NCBI GenBank assembly: GCA_003486285.1
Contig: DNGH01000114.1
Location: 1-5,643 of the forward strand
Reading direction: 5' to 3'
Origin: Actinomycetota bacterium
GTDB taxonomy: Bacteria; Actinomycetota; Acidimicrobiia; Spongiisociales; UBA11373
Length of the DNA stretch: 5,643 bases
In this document: piece by piece, positions 5,598 to 5,643 of the stretch
Layout: each line of letters starts with the position of its first letter
Position numbering within the stretch: position 1 is the stretch's first letter
Notes under the pieces: model-generated
Told to the model about the DNA's origin: nothing
Databases searched by the model: none
What the model saw: only the letters and a program-made list of their open reading frames with translations
Made by a program: the position numbers and the translations under genes

Positions 5598-5643
5598 GGT
5601 CCGGATTCGTTCCCGTGGTAGGCCGGCCCAACGTCGGCAAGTC
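5594..5643 (+). CDS. era: GTPase Era, 5' end only (cut by window edge)
   Basis: The last 50 bases encode MRSGFVPVVGRPNVGK followed by a partial Ser codon. This is the N-terminus of Era, the GTPase that binds the 3' end of 16S rRNA during 30S assembly, and it includes the G1 P-loop GRPNVGKS at residues 10-17. The start is TTG 5594, overlapping the stop of the CorC-like gene as TTGA (5594-5597). I find no other start in frame upstream that preserves this N-terminus. A weak GGGTG lies 8 bases before it. Other TrmE-Era-EngA GTPases share the P-loop, but the SGFVPVVGRPNVGKS start and the gene order point to Era. Confidence 0.85.
   Translation, partial: MRSGFVPVVGRPNVGK

Overview
The window is GC-rich (by eye about two thirds G+C), tightly packed and entirely plus-strand. 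It looks like a chromosomal core region of an actinobacterium. Reasons: a BldD-type regulator at the left end, GTG and TTG starts, almost no TTA codons, and a phoH–ybeY–CorC-like–era gene order like the one I recall from mycobacteria. The gene for a 7TM-HD cyclic-di-AMP phosphodiesterase between phoH and ybeY is more typical of Firmicutes. This suggests a deep-branching actinobacterial lineage, possibly Acidimicrobiia, but that placement is inference from gene content only.

Layout. Positions 1-137 are non-coding upstream sequence with a weak candidate promoter. Positions 138-620 encode a BldD-like helix-turn-helix regulator whose C-terminal half keeps the cyclic-di-GMP binding signature RxD-X8-RxxD. 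Positions 621-713 form the only other intergenic gap. It holds a good -10 element (TATACT, 671-676), a small inverted repeat over it, a possible 9-codon leader ORF, and a short hairpin that would mask the phoH ribosome binding site. From 714 to the right end runs one operon: phoH (714-1688), pgpH-like 7TM-HD phosphodiesterase (1685-3973), ybeY endoribonuclease (3970-4434), a DUF21/CBS/CorC-HlyC membrane protein (4431-5597) and the first 50 bases of era (5594 onward). All four gene junctions are 4-base stop/start overlaps (GTGA, GTGA, ATGA, TTGA), so translational coupling is likely.

How the genes fit together. PhoH-like ATPase, YbeY and Era are RNA-metabolism and ribosome-biogenesis factors (16S rRNA 3'-end maturation, 30S assembly and quality control). 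The CorC-like protein is a membrane protein with a cytosolic CBS pair, from a family linked to Mg2+ or Co2+ handling. The HD protein is predicted to hydrolyse cyclic-di-AMP, which controls K+/osmotic balance in many Gram-positive bacteria. The operon therefore joins ribosome maturation with nucleotide second-messenger and ion homeostasis. The upstream regulator is a likely cyclic-di-GMP sensor, so two cyclic dinucleotides are represented within 5.6 kb.

I see no mobile element, CRISPR array, tRNA, rRNA or convincing intrinsic terminator. The content is mostly conserved housekeeping, and I found no wholly new system. The points most worth a second look are the phoH leader, the conserved cyclic-di-GMP motif, the unusual position and Thr-rich insert of the HD phosphodiesterase, and the divergent membrane domain of the CorC-like protein.
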